A stretch of 41,790 bases of DNA from Thozetella sp. PMI_491 (GCA_021432635.1 MU270044.1:136898-178687); one strand, 5' to 3'. Shown: positions 1 through 10,761, counted from the first letter of the stretch. A program made the numbers and translations. Notes: a model not told the origin generated them from the sequence alone.

Positions 1-1221
1 CTTTAAATATAGATTTATAAGTACTAATAAGCAATAGAAACTCATAGAAACTCCTAGAAGCTTCTATATTTCTCTTAAGCTTTTTCTAATAATTAATACT
101 ATATAAGTTATATAAAGCTTTAAATATTAAATAAATAATATATTAAGATCGATTTATTAATTATATATATAATATATATCCTTAGTCTTTTTTCTTAGTC
201 CTTAGTTAGTCTTAGTCTAGACTAAGACTAAGCTTAGTTAGTCTAGCTTTAAACTAAGACTAGTTTAGTCTTTAAAATTACTGACTAAAACTAACTAACT
301 AAGGACTAACTAAGACTAAGACTAAAGATTAAGGACTAAAATCACAACCCTGGATACAAGACTTGTCTGCTTTTTTACTAACTCACAATAGCCAACAAAT
401 AGAGTGGAACTTTGTTCTGAGATAACTATGCCTAAAGCTAGGTGTGTAACCTAGCAAAGCTTGATTATCGTGCGTAGTTGGGCAATCCTCGTTATAGTTC
501 TTCTAAATAAAGTATATCTATCTTAGGTCTCCCCCGGTACTGCAAACAGAATGAGTGAGTTTCCATGCCTGATACAGTCGTGCTTGTATACAACGGATGG
601 CTTAGCTGCACCTATCGTAGACGAGGGCATAATATATATCGTGCAACCAAGTTAATTTCATACGGCGCGAGCGAAGTCTTCCTCCCTCTGGATTCTTCTT
701 CCTTGCTTTGCATATTCCCCCGTTCTACATTAAGTTCAAACTACTTGAGTTTTATGCTTCCTTTCACTCTCGATGGCTGACTAGGAGCGACCACGCTAAA
801 GCTTCCCGTTGCCACGAAGGCGTCTAGCGAAGGTTTCTCACCTAGATTGCAGGGTGTCATAACGCTGCTTAGCGCATGCATGTTTCGATGACTTCCACGT
901 TTGTCAGATGATGCTATACATGTGACAAGCGATGCTCCCAATCCGATCTGGGTGCTTGTTGAGGGTTCCTCGGATCGTTGGCTACTCAAGAGCCTACCGA
1001 CTACAAACCTTGGCAAATGTGTAGCGGAGGCTGAGGCTTGAATTTGAACTATGATAACGACAAAGGTCTCCTTCGTTAAGAGAATGAACTGACTCGTTCT
1101 GGAGTCGATAAGCTTATCAGTCAGGATTTAAATCGCCTCACGGTCCATTCCTCAAAGAGCAAGTTCAAATTTGCGACTTGGAACCATACGTCGCGTTACT
1201 TGCACTCACCGCTGGCCCGAG
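1..1221. other. AT-rich gene-free stretch with inverted repeat
   Basis: No gene is recognisable here. The first 350 bases are strongly AT-rich and made largely of CTTAGTC/GACTAAG words in both orientations. The rest is unique sequence with only short accidental open frames. Its composition suggests a degraded repeat, possibly mutated by RIP, but that is inference. Confidence 0.6.
185..345. repeat. Imperfect inverted repeat of CTTAGTC words
   Basis: Left-arm text such as CCTTAGTTAGTCTTAGTC (about 210-230) returns in reverse complement around 300-325 as GGACTAACTAAGACTAAGAC. A second internal palindrome lies around TCTAGA. Together they could form a long hairpin. No terminal target duplication was identified. 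Confidence 0.6.
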
Positions 1222-1680
1222 ATGGTAAGGGAAATCTCTTATCTAATCATAACTAAGCTTATCTAGGACTAGGCGCATTTGTCCTTCGACTTGTCTACTA
1301 TCGTAAGAGTCAATCTTGCCTCGCCGCCAGAGAGGCCACCGGAATGTTCCCTTTGTAGGAAGCTCGGCACCAGAGGGGTAACACGAAAATCAAACCGCAA
1401 GGGCAACGCAGGACGTCCGTACTACAAGTATTATCCGTGCGATAATTTTTTGGGTTTCGTGGACAGCCGCGGCAATGACCCGAACAACCCGCCCTGCCAC
1501 TGTGGGTTTTCTAGCAAGAGACAGGTTGCCGGTCCGGAGAAGAAGATTGCTCGCGGCATACACTTCGTGTGTAGGATGGGTACATGTGACTTTTACGCCC
1601 CATTAAAAAACAGCGAGGGTGAACATGTTGCGATTGAAGCCGACCTAGTACCACTGTTAAGTGCGCTTAGTATAATTTGA
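1222..1680 (+). CDS. Small protein with tandem GRF-type zinc-finger motifs
   Basis: Proposed exons are 1222-1224 (the ATG alone, directly followed by a GTAAGG donor) and 1273-1680, giving 136 residues. The second exon has no ATG near its start and its frame runs back to an AG acceptor, so a short first exon is needed. The protein has two cysteine-rich blocks. The first is CSLC, then a GRPYY..YPCDNF segment. The second is PPCHCGF, then a GIHFVCRMGTCDFY segment. Both resemble the CxC...GR.Y..C....C.FF pattern of GRF zinc fingers, which bind single-stranded nucleic acid in several DNA-repair and topoisomerase proteins. No catalytic domain is present, so this is a stand-alone finger protein or a fragment of a larger one. 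The exon-1 assignment is the weakest part. Confidence 0.5.
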
Positions 1681-2660
1681 CAGCAGCGGCAGAGAGTGTT
1701 AAGATATGGCCCAATAAGACATACGCTGCCTACTTTGTCTTCCCAGACCATCTCAAGGTTGCCGCAAGTCTGTGTCTCTGCTTCTTATCCCTTTTCATAG
1801 GGCGTATCTAGTTCCAGAGCTACATCCCACGTTGCTTCCACTGTCGTGATACACTAGCGGCCTAGATTCGTCCCTCTCCCGGTTAGTAACTTCTGCTTGC
1901 GTATCCGATAGATGTTTTCCAAGTAGTGCGCTACAGTCTCCAAAATTAAATAGGTGAATAGTTCGGAAATGTAATCTAACTGTGGCCCGATATATTGTCA
2001 TGGCTCTCGGAAACTGCAGAGACTCCCGAATCAAGGCCTTGTGGGTTTAGGTAGTTATACTAAATAATCATGTTTTCATAGCATAAGCAACGAGAATCAA
2101 TAATGTATCAATTTATTGCCTCGAACTATAACCACTTGGGTCAACCAATGTTCGAGTGTCTCGGGGCGCCCTATAAGCTATGGACCCGAGGCCATGGCAA
2201 GCAATCTCCAAGACACAAGGCCCGTGACGATTTGCCGATTAGTGGCCCCGCTCTGGCCGGGGAGTGTCGGATCTTGACAGCGTCTCATTCAACAAATGAA
2301 CGGGCGGGCTGTTTAGTGCGGTTCGCTGACTGGATCCCGGCGACCCTTTAGTCCCAAGTAGCGCCACTGAGAAAAGAATGCCCACAATACAGGTTCCACT
2401 TCAACGTGGAGAGCTTCCGCCAAAGCCCTGACTCTGAATCGCGCAGCCGGTCGCGAATGTGATAAGGGCAAAGAAACGTGTCAACTCGGAGCACCGATTT
2501 GTCCTTAAGGTCACCTGTTCAGAATTATTTCGAAGGAGCCAAACAAAACCCTAGTTCGTCACCTCAGACAGCCTTCGACGTCCAGCTCCTACAACCCCGC
2601 CGCGCCTTGGAAAACTGCTAAGCTTCGGCTCTAATCACACCCCAACCTCCGCCCCGCACC
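1681..2660. other. Intergenic region, no gene seen
   Basis: Only short open frames without family features occur here, on both strands. The last part, upstream of 2661, is C-rich and probably contains the promoter of the UPF0303-like gene. Confidence 0.5.
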
Positions 2661-3337
2661 ATGGCATCATCAGTGTGGACGCGCCGCCACCCCGTCGGGT
2701 ATGGTTTGGAGAAGAGCCTAGAAGCTATCCGGGGTCAGGCGAGCCCTGCCCCAATCTCACAGCCCCCGTCAACCGTGAGTGTGCTAGCCTCCTGTGTATG
2801 GCCTGTGTTTGTGAAGGCGCTGGAATTAACGCGTCCCCGGCGCCTCTATAGGTCGAAGAACTGAGGCAGCTGGGTGAGTCGTTCACCCTGGCCTCCTTCA
2901 CTATCGAGGATGCAATGGAGCTGGGCCATCTCCTTTACGCGAGGCTGCACCCCTACGCCGCAGCCAACGGCACGCCTTGCACCATCTCCATCGCGCTGGC
3001 GAACAGCAGCCAGGTTCTCTTCCAGGCGGCCGTCGGCCCCGGCACGCTGCCGGATCAGGAGACCTGGATCCAGCGGAAGCGAAACTCGGTGCTCCGCTGG
3101 GGTGCCAGCACGTGGTTCCTGCGCGCCAAGCAGAACGGCGACGCAGCAAAGCTCGACGAGTTTCTGGCGAAGCACACGGATCAGCCGGGGCTATATGCTC
3201 TTCATGGCGGCGGCGTTCCTATCAGAGTGAAGGGAGTGGAGGGCGTCGTGGCGGTGGTCGTAGTGAGCGGGCTCAAGCAGCATGAAGACCACGGCGTGAT
3301 CGTCGAGGTCATCACCCAAAATTGGGAATCGTCTTAG
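2661..3337 (+). CDS. UPF0303 / HbpS-like (DUF336) protein
   Basis: Exons 2661-2774 and 2852-3337 (donor GTGAGT, acceptor CTATAG) give 199 residues. From about residue 39 the protein matches the UPF0303 group of the haem-degrading HbpS-like fold (PF03928): an EELRQLGESFTL start, SFTIEDAMELG, a GTPCTISIAL strand, a W.QRKRNSV..WG segment, the GGGVPI loop and a final GVVAVVVVSGL strand. Members are small cytosolic proteins of poorly known role. Some bacterial relatives bind haem or corrinoids. The first exon encodes a 38-residue low-conservation leader, and its many Arg and Ser residues might act as a mitochondrial presequence, which is speculative. Confidence 0.85.
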
Positions 3338-3839
3338 TCTGTCGTCATAATGGAGACCTAAAATCGAATTTCCACATTACTGAGAAACAAACGCGCAAAT
3401 GCTGCTTGCCATGTCCTCCTTTTGGGGTAGCCCCCCTTTCACTTCCCCCGCGCGTAGACGAGGCCTAGCTAGGCCTTCCTTACCCCAACACCGTCTGGAG
3501 CTACAGAAGAGCTAGGGTACCTTACCTATCCCGCGACTCCCCGAAGCCCCGTCAGACCTAGAGCTAGGTGGCCATCGGGGATGGCTTCGCCGATATGCCG
3601 CCACTGGAACCAATTGGCCTATAAACTGGCCCCTGGCTAGGTCGCGACCAATACTCCGGGGCGGTGTCGTCGACTTGGAGGTATCATGCGCCATCTTTAA
3701 TCATCTCTCCAGCTTATAGTTCCCTTCGCTCTGCTCTCTAGTACTTAGATCTCTATTTCACTTCATCTGCGTTACAAGCTTCCGTTTGAGCCTCTCGCGA
3801 CGTTTCTAGACTATTCATCGCACGACATAGCCTCCAAAT
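3338..3839. promoter_or_regulatory. Intergenic promoter region of the 3840 oxidoreductase
   Basis: Several CTAGCTAGG/AGAGCTAGG words occur at 3460-3570, and a pyrimidine-rich tract (CTCTCTAGTACTTAGATCTC) lies just upstream of the start codon. No coding region was recognised. Confidence 0.35.
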
Positions 3840-4967
3840 ATGGCAGAGTCGCGTGTGCTGCGCGTGGGCATCATTGGATGCGGCGAGATCACCCAGGTCG
3901 TCCACATCCCGACCATCAACCTGCTCGCTCACCGGTTCCGGACCACCTACCTCTGCGACATCTCCCAGAAGTCTCTTGACCACTGCGCGACGCGGACGCT
4001 GGGCGGAACGCCCAAGACTACACGGGATGCTGAGGAGCTGTGCGCGTCCCCCGACGTTGATGTCGTGCTCATCGCTAATGCGGACGCTTACCACGTCGCC
4101 CACGGGCTCCTCGCCCTCAAGCACGACAAGTATTGCTTGGTTGAAAAGCCCTTGTCTATCTGCTTCCGCGACATCGATCGCCTGCTTGAGGCCGAGAAGA
4201 CTTCCAAGGGCAAGGTCATGGTGGGTACCATGCGCCGGTACGCCTCAGCCTTTGCCGAGGCTGTGCGGGAGGTCGGCGGGATGGAGAAGATCACGTACGC
4301 CCGCGTGCGGGACATCATCGGCCCCAATGCCACCGCAGTGGCCCAGTCGGGTACTTTCCCGCAGAAGTTCGACGACTTCAGCGCGGCAGATTCCCAGGAG
4401 CGCGTTGAGCGCGAGGAGGACATCTACACCCAGGCACTCTCTACTGAGTTTGGCGTGCCTGTGACGGCGGGATCCAAGCGAATGCTCAGGGTCCTCGGGG
4501 CACTCGGGACACACGACTTGTCAGCCATGAGGGAGATTATCGGCATGCCGAAGAGCGTGACAGGAGCGAACCTCATGCTCCCGACGTCCGGCATGTTCAG
4601 CGTGCTCTTCCGGTACGAGAATTTTGGCGTCACATACGAATCTGGGCTGTCAGGCGTCCCGGACTTTGATGCCCACATCGAGGTGTACTCGCCCACCAAG
4701 ATCGTGCGCGTGCAAATCGACAACCCCTACATCAAGGGTCTGCCTGTGACCATGACGGTGCGGGAGCTGGTCGGCGAGGGCGGCTTCCAGGAGCGCAAGG
4801 TCAGGACGACTTTCGAGGACCCGTACACGCTGGAGATGTTGCATTTCTACGAGTGCGTCACGGAAGGGAAAACGCCCAAGACGAGCGCGCTGGACGCGCG
4901 GAACGACGTCGAGCTCTTCCGGATGATCCTTAAGGTGGACGAGGCTCGTTTTGCGGCTGAGGCATAA
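3840..4967 (+). CDS. Gfo/Idh/MocA family NAD(P)-dependent oxidoreductase
   Basis: A single-exon gene of 375 residues with a good start context (AAATATGG). The N-terminal Rossmann fold opens with VGIIGCGEITQ (about residues 9-19), the dinucleotide-binding GxGxx(A/T) pattern. The family motif EKPLS lies near residue 101, and a C-terminal alpha/beta substrate domain follows (GTHDLSAM and ALDARNDVELF segments). Such enzymes oxidise or reduce sugars, inositols and related polyols in the cytosol. The exact substrate cannot be read from the sequence. It is convergent with the next gene, another member of the same superfamily, 211 bases away, so the two may act on related substrates. Confidence 0.9.
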   Translation: MAESRVLRVGIIGCGEITQVVHIPTINLLAHRFRTTYLCDISQKSLDHCATRTLGGTPKTTRDAEELCASPDVDVVLIANADAYHVAHGLLALKHDKYCLVEKPLSICFRDIDRLLEAEKTSKGKVMVGTMRRYASAFAEAVREVGGMEKITYARVRDIIGPNATAVAQSGTFPQKFDDFSAADSQERVEREEDIYTQALSTEFGVPVTAGSKRMLRVLGALGTHDLSAMREIIGMPKSVTGANLMLPTSGMFSVLFRYENFGVTYESGLSGVPDFDAHIEVYSPTKIVRVQIDNPYIKGLPVTMTVRELVGEGGFQERKVRTTFEDPYTLEMLHFYECVTEGKTPKTSALDARNDVELFRMILKVDEARFAAEA

Positions 4968-5178
4968 ATACGGTCCATAGTAGATGAAATAAAATCCCTC
5001 TATACTCAGTTTGACGCTTGTTTCTGCTTTAAAAATGAGATGCCTTGGGGAGTCTATTCTTTCTCTAGTAACATGCCGGCTACCACTCACTCACATTTCG
5101 TACTCACATATTGGAGCGGTGGTTATCCACAGAGTGCTACAGAATCTCTTAGGAACGATTATCGTGGTATTGATATAC

Positions 5179-6279
5179 CTAAGCCTCGTCCTGTGGGAAC
5201 TTGGCCCCTCCCTGTCTCCGAATCTCGTCCATAATCTCCATCACGCGGATCGTCTCTGCCCAGGGCATGATGTCATTCTCCTTCTTACCAGCTGCAATGT
5301 CAACAGCGACCGCATCCGCCTCCCAGAAGAAACCCTTCCCCTCTTTCTGCACAGTGTACTGCGTCTTCTTGTGCCCGGCGACCTCGGCGTCTTCCCACTC
5401 GGGCCCTGAGGCCTTTTTAGAGTAAACGGTGAAGGAAGAGGGCACCGAGGGGGCAAGACCTTCTACCACGACATATCCGTCCGTCCCTTCGATCTTGCAG
5501 AATGCGGTAGGCGACCGGGTGTGCATGGCCGAGGTGACCACACCCTGGGCTCCATCGGGGTAGAGGAGCAGGGCGGAGGACGCGACGTCAATGCCGTCGG
5601 AGAGCGTCTGTGCCGCCAAGATCTTGGGCTTCTGGGCCTTCTCTCCCAGTCCCGGATCCAGTCCGAGGAGTGTCCAGGTGAGACTATAGATGCCGATGTC
5701 CAGCAAACTTCCGGCGCCGAGCGCGGGGTTCTTTAGCCTCGATTCTGGGCCCAGGGAGGCAATGTCCATGTCCAGGCTGAAGTCACAGAAGACACGCAGG
5801 ATCTTGCCAATGACCTTTTTCGAGTGCAGCTGATCCTGGAGGTTCGTCACGACAGGGGAAAAGCGCGTCCACATGGCTTCCATGACGAACACACCCTTGG
5901 CCCGTGCTGCTTCGAAGACTTGCCTGGCGTCGCGCGCGTTGAGGGTGAATGCCTTCTCGCAGAGAACATGCTTGCCGGCGTTGATGGCATCGAGGCAGTT
6001 CTGCTTGTGGAAGGCGTGCGGCGTGCCGATGTAGACGGCATCGACGTTCGGGTCCGCGTATACTTCCTCGTAGCTCCCGTAGACGGTCGGGCTCTTGCCC
6101 GGCAGGTTCTTTTCGACGAAGGCGGCGCCCTTCTCTACGGAGGAAGAGCCGATGGCTTGGATGATATGCTGGGCTTTTGCGTCCTTGCGCTCGATGGTCA
6201 GGTCCTGGACGAACCAGGACGAGATGAGGCCGGTGGCGATGATGCCCCAGCGGACGGTAGGGAGCTCGGAAGTCGACAT
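5179..6279 (-). CDS. Dihydrodiol dehydrogenase / NADP-xylose dehydrogenase-like oxidoreductase
   Basis: A single exon of 366 residues. The ATG at 6279 is chosen because the Rossmann motif (VRWGIIATGLIS) follows within ten residues. The open frame extends 46 codons further upstream, but without conservation. Diagnostic segments are YIGTPHAFH, CEKAFTLN (in place of the usual EKP) and the MEAMWTRFSP block typical of the dimeric dihydrodiol dehydrogenase and D-xylose 1-dehydrogenase branch of Gfo/Idh/MocA. The likely reaction is NADP-linked oxidation of a sugar or of trans-dihydrodiols. The Pro to Ala change in the EKP motif is a small oddity; the preceding catalytic-face Lys is kept. It is convergent with the 3840 oxidoreductase. 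Confidence 0.88.
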   Translation of the reverse strand: MSTSELPTVRWGIIATGLISSWFVQDLTIERKDAKAQHIIQAIGSSSVEKGAAFVEKNLPGKSPTVYGSYEEVYADPNVDAVYIGTPHAFHKQNCLDAINAGKHVLCEKAFTLNARDARQVFEAARAKGVFVMEAMWTRFSPVVTNLQDQLHSKKVIGKILRVFCDFSLDMDIASLGPESRLKNPALGAGSLLDIGIYSLTWTLLGLDPGLGEKAQKPKILAAQTLSDGIDVASSALLLYPDGAQGVVTSAMHTRSPTAFCKIEGTDGYVVVEGLAPSVPSSFTVYSKKASGPEWEDAEVAGHKKTQYTVQKEGKGFFWEADAVAVDIAAGKKENDIMPWAETIRVMEIMDEIRRQGGAKFPQDEA

Positions 6280-7146
6280 GTTTTTTCTGGATGGTTCGAA
6301 TGAGATTGGCTTGAGTTGGGACGCAGCCCTTCTCGCGCGAGCAGCGTCAAGATATGGGAGACGGCCCAGCGCCGATGCAGGGGGGCCCCTCCGACGCAGC
6401 CAAGTTGGGGCCGGCATGACACGCAGCCCAGGATTCCCCGCAGCCAGTTAGCCCGCGTCGCTTATTGCCAGCGGCCGGGTCGCCCGAGCACGGAGTGGAG
6501 CTTCCGGGCGTCACCTCGCCTCTGCTCCAACCACGAGTGGGTCTCTACACGGGGGCTTCCGGCCTAGCATGGCAAAGTTTAGGGTCCGGGCTAGTGCCGA
6601 TTGCTTTAAGCCCGCTACTCCCCGGGAGGGCCCCATTGCCAGCTTGCCGAAATTCGCTGGGCCCACTCCCACACTGGGACGCCAAGATACCTGCTGGGCA
6701 CAGATCCAGACCGTTCGGGATTGCAGCCGCCGAGTACGAGGCTGCGGTCACGGGCCGCCTGCGAGTCCTGCCGTGTGCCCAAGACAGGGTAGGATAGCAT
6801 CTGTCCGTGCTGCGGCATCCGCCAAGTGAGGGGTCCATTGCAGCACTATCCATTCGCTGCCTCGCTACTGGGTTAAGTGGGCTGAGGTAGGCAGGCTCAT
6901 CGCGGCTGGAGAGGACTTGTTACTACTTTGTAGTAAATTCTCTTGGCTTGACCAGTTAGACAATACGAGATCTAGCTGGGGAATGACCTTGCTCTCCTAT
7001 ACTCCTGGGAGCAAATTCTATCAGAACATGCCAAGGATCTCTAGATGGCGTAGATTGACTAAGAGCCGCAGGCGAGCAATCACTATCGAGGGCTGCTGCG
7101 TGTCAACCCAGAACTGCCAAGCTAACAATCTCTAGTAAGACTTGGG
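6280..7146. other. Intergenic region upstream of the dihydrodiol dehydrogenase-like gene
   Basis: GC-rich with several overlapping short open frames and no recognised protein. It lies between the 3' end of the Zn2Cys6 gene and the 5' end of the oxidoreductase, so it should contain the oxidoreductase promoter. Confidence 0.4.
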
Positions 7147-8433
7147 TCACATAGCAAACGGCTCTAATCTACTCTTGCTTCTCTCGATCCAGCCCTGGAG
7201 CTTGTCCCCCACGCTGATAATCGTCCATATATGGCATACGAACTCATCGACATCCCCGATCTGCTCCTTAGAGATCGAGTCTTGCCCGCAGATCGAGGAC
7301 ACCATCCAGGGATCGTGGGATCGACACAGTTCGAGCCAGCGCGGTGCCGAGGGCGCTTCCCATAGGCCCTTGCGGGCGGTCAGCATCACACCCCCCGAGC
7401 ACTCGGTCCATCCGATTCTGAGAAACTCATACACGCCGAGCGTGAACCCAACAACAATAAACGTACGCCTCGCACTCTCTGTCAGCAACCATGCGTTCCA
7501 CAACGCCGTGTCGCTACTATACGTCGTTGTGGACTTATCAAGTATTCCTTTGTCGATGCAAAGCGCGGCTTGGTACTCGATGGCTGCGCTCAGCATCTGG
7601 CGGCTCCAGTCGTAGAGCACTGGCACGAGGCTCTCGGCGAGCGCGCGGTGGCGAACGCACCCATCCAACAGCCGGATAACCTCAAAAGCTAATAAGGCTT
7701 GCACGCGAGCGAGATGAGCGACTAGGTTCGACCGTAAATCGTCGCTCGGTGGTATCGACTGAGAGACCAGCTCTGTCGTCCGGTCTTCGGCAATCATGAG
7801 AACTAGGTCCTCAGTGTCCGGGGTGCGCAAGGCGTACGCGGAGATGGTCGAGAAAGCGTCCTGAAGACAGCGGGGCAGGCCCGCGGGATACAAACTGGCA
7901 TGAATATACCCATTGCTTCCTCTGGTGGCCCATTCCCGAAGCATAGCCCTGACGCCTTTCAAAAACGCCTTATGGATTGTGGTGGTCGTGGCGCGCTCGC
8001 GGTGATAGCCATGCTCTATGATCCATATCTGCGGCTCGAGAAACCAGGATGGATCTCCCTTCTTACCCAGCAAGAGCTGCTTTTCGGCGTCGGTGTTGGT
8101 GCTCTGTGCCAGCAGTGTCTGGGGGGGCACCAGCGGGGGTGGCAGGTTGGAGAGCGAGAATCCCTTGGTCAATTCTGCAGTGCCTAGTCCGCTCCAGCCA
8201 GCTAGGTCTAAACTGGGCCATGCATTCAGCTCCTGGGATGGTTGTCCGCTCGTCCTGGGGCTTTCTATCGGAATCGCCTGCGGGTGGCCCACTTGCCGTT
8301 TCTTCATAGGTTGTGGGTAGACGCAGTCCACGTCCCTGTCCAAGCATCGCTGACATTCAGGAAGCCGCTTGTCGCATCGCCGCTTCGAGATTGTGCAGGC
8401 CGTGCACGCTTTCTGTCGGCGCGAGGCGGGCAT
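7147..8433 (-). CDS. Zn2Cys6 fungal transcription factor
   Basis: A 428-residue protein from the ATG at 8433, which lies just before the DNA-binding domain. The open frame continues 23 codons upstream. The binuclear zinc cluster begins about eight residues in, with perfect spacing C-x2-C-x6-C-x6-C-x2-C-x6-C (CTAC, RRC, PEC, QRC, VDC). A basic linker (PMKKRQVGH) follows, then a long region with the helical Trp/Leu pattern of the fungal regulatory middle domain, including LLYDWSRQML-like and TARKGLWEAPS segments. It acts in the nucleus. It is divergent from the short-chain dehydrogenase at 9123 with a 689-base shared promoter, which suggests it regulates that gene, itself or both. Confidence 0.9.
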   Translation of the reverse strand: MPASRRQKACTACTISKRRCDKRLPECQRCLDRDVDCVYPQPMKKRQVGHPQAIPIESPRTSGQPSQELNAWPSLDLAGWSGLGTAELTKGFSLSNLPPPLVPPQTLLAQSTNTDAEKQLLLGKKGDPSWFLEPQIWIIEHGYHRERATTTTIHKAFLKGVRAMLREWATRGSNGYIHASLYPAGLPRCLQDAFSTISAYALRTPDTEDLVLMIAEDRTTELVSQSIPPSDDLRSNLVAHLARVQALLAFEVIRLLDGCVRHRALAESLVPVLYDWSRQMLSAAIEYQAALCIDKGILDKSTTTYSSDTALWNAWLLTESARRTFIVVGFTLGVYEFLRIGWTECSGGVMLTARKGLWEAPSAPRWLELCRSHDPWMVSSICGQDSISKEQIGDVDEFVCHIWTIISVGDKLQGWIERSKSRLEPFAM

Positions 8434-8718
8434 GGTAGTTTCCAGGGGCAGGTGGTCAGCGTGGAGTGAGAAATGGAACGACATCCATCGCGAGGCGTGC
8501 AATGTCTGGCATAGGACTTTTGGCGATACGCTTTGGGCTGGATTTGTCAGACACGGCTTTCAGGTAGGTCGCTGCATTCAATTCCGAGTCATTGCTAAAT
8601 TGCTACTTGCTAAATGGGTAGTCCAGCCACCAAGTTGCGAGGTACAGAGGTAATCCACTGTACGGCCGTGCCACCCCCCAAATCCCGGTAGCTGTGGGCC
8701 TGAGTGACCAGCCGATCT

Positions 8719-8840
8719 GCGGGTTTGAGCGGAAACAGAACGGTAGTGCCCTAATACTCGTTCTCCCTACCGCGCCATTTTATTCGCTAAGAATCCGTGC
8801 CGCGGAAGTTTTGCGGGTTTCACGCGGAAAGCCTGCGGAA
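8719..8840. promoter_or_regulatory. Duplicated composite CGG motif in a divergent promoter
   Basis: TGCGGGTTT-GA-GCGGAAAC (8718-8736) recurs as TGCGGGTTT-CAC-GCGGAAAG (8812-8831). Further GCGGAA copies lie at 8802-8807 and 8835-8840. CGG half-sites are the known recognition words of Zn2Cys6 proteins, and the neighbouring gene encodes one. Operator function is inference. Confidence 0.5.
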
Positions 8841-8995
8841 AACACCTTGTTTAGGGACATTCACACTCAAGATATTGAGTACGGAACAAACGGGATTACG
8901 CTCCATCGCGAGTCAACATGCATAGCTCCCCATTAGGCTGTGCCAATACGGAGGGTTTGTCATGCTCATTCCCCTCCAGTGGGCCCGAAGCCCGG

Positions 8996-9004
8996 TATAT
9001 ATAT
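8996..9004 (+). promoter_or_regulatory. TATA-like element of the short-chain dehydrogenase
   Basis: TATATATAT lies about 120 bases before the ATG at 9123, a usual distance for a fungal TATA box. Confidence 0.4.
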
Positions 9005-9122
9005 CTGTATTAGATCTTGGTAGCGGAGAGGAGGATATCTTGAACCAGCTATTTCTTCGCCTTTGTATCGCAACTGAGTCCTATTGAACATCGTTTTTTA
9101 GTCTTCCCAAGAAACAGCAGCC

Positions 9123-10434
9123 ATGGCAGATGAGAAAGGAAAGATTGTCATGGGTGGTGTTGCCTTGACAATGACCAAGACCATTCACACCGAGCCCAGT
9201 GACACGATCTCTCCCTTGAGGCCGGAGCTTTCGCAGAAAGGCAAGACGGTACTCATAACTGGAGGAGCAACTGGTCTCGGATATCCCATGTGTCGTGCGT
9301 TCGCCCAGGCTGGCGTTTCTACTATCGTTATTTGCAACCGTCGGGCCATCACCATGGCCACTGCAGCCTCGAAGCTCATGGGCGAGTTCGCCGACAAGGG
9401 TTTGCGGGTCATTTGCCTCGCCTGCGATGTTGGCAAAGGGAATGAAGTCGAATCGCTCTGGGAGAATCTCGAGAATGGCGGGATTGTTGTCGACATCTTG
9501 GTTCTGAATGCCGGGGTGAATACCGTGTCGGTGCCAATTCTCAAACTTGGCATCGACCAATCGTGGAGAGAATTCGAGACCAACGTCCGCGGCCACATCC
9601 ACTTTGCCCAGAAATTTTATAACCAAAAGCATCGTGATGCTTCCAAGCAACTAGTATGGCTACGTCTTGCGCTCTTGTCTCTGCAGTTCAAATGTCTGAC
9701 GCTCAATAGACACTCGTCAATGTCTCAAGCGGTGCAATCCACGGTTTTCAAGCGTCCGGGAGGGTGCCTCATTGTAGGTCATAATTCTTTCTATTGCCCT
9801 CACCCTTCGGAGCCTCCAGAGATGTCTGTCTGACAAATGGATATCCGTGTGGCTGCCCTGCTACACATCTTCCACGAATTCCTGCCTCATCGCCGGCCAC
9901 TATTGCTAATATGAATGATAGACAGCTTGACGAAGAACTCTGGGACACTTGCGATACAGCAGATTGCAAAAGACGTTGATCCAGAGGACATGCAAGTCGT
10001 CAGCTTCCATCCAGGGCTGGTTTTCACCCCCATGTTAGTATTTCTTAAAGCATTATCCCTGCCTTGAGCACGGTGGGCCGCGCGCGACTTTGCTTCATAG
10101 TTCAAACTCGCCCCAACGGTCCTATTTAATTCATTTTGGATATGGCTAATGCAGGAAACTTACAGGGGCGAGGGTCTTGGTGTTAGCAAGGACGCATATC
10201 CTTGGGACTCGGGTAAGCACCATTAAGCCCTAATGCGCAGAGCTGTGCTAATATGAGGTTTCAGAGGATCTCCCTGGACATTTCTCGGTGTGGGCTGCTT
10301 CTAACGAGGCTAAGTTCCTGCACGGTCGGTTCGTGTGGGCTACATGGGATGTCGATGAGATGAAGGGTGTCGAGTTCCGTCAAAGGCTGGAAGAAGATCC
10401 GAGCTTCTTGAAGATTGGCGTGCATGGCTTATGA
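9123..10434 (+). CDS. Short-chain dehydrogenase/reductase (SDR)
   Basis: Five exons (9123-9653, 9710-9773, 9922-10037, 10155-10212, 10265-10434) give 312 residues in one frame. The Rossmann motif ITGGATGLG is near residue 46, LNAGVNT follows in the middle, and NVSSGAIHG provides the catalytic Ser. The YSLTK segment supplies Tyr and Lys of YxxxK, with the Tyr codon formed exactly across the exon 2/3 junction. HPGLVFTPM follows. The unspliced frame appears broken after residue 180, but splicing restores every expected motif. The donor of intron 3 (GTATTT) is unusual. The family catalyses NAD(P)H-dependent oxidation or reduction of small alcohols and ketones in the cytosol. It is divergent from the Zn2Cys6 gene. 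Confidence 0.85.
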
Positions 10435-10761
10435 ATGTGAGATCGCTCCCTAAAAGGAATCTTGTACGCTTCTCAGGGACAGTTCCTAACTATATTTTGA
10501 GTACTTAACAGAACCACAGATTCGTAGAAGAATATATTGACCTAGATATTGGTAGCTTCAAATCATGCTTTATTTATCAAGATAGGTCGAGAAAAGGGCC
10601 CAGAAGAGCCCAGATTCGAGTGATCAAGCAAGGCTCTTACGGTGGACGGCAGAAAATTCGTACATGAGAGTTACTAATCACGAAAAGAAACAAGGGCATC
10701 GTTCATCATCCAAGAACACTGAACGTTAGTTTGGTCGTGGGAAGAGATGCGGTACCACGTG

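Noticed and set aside
9653..9925. SDR gene as a frameshifted pseudogene
   Set aside because: Two introns with proper branch sites restore the catalytic Ser and the YSLTK motif in frame.
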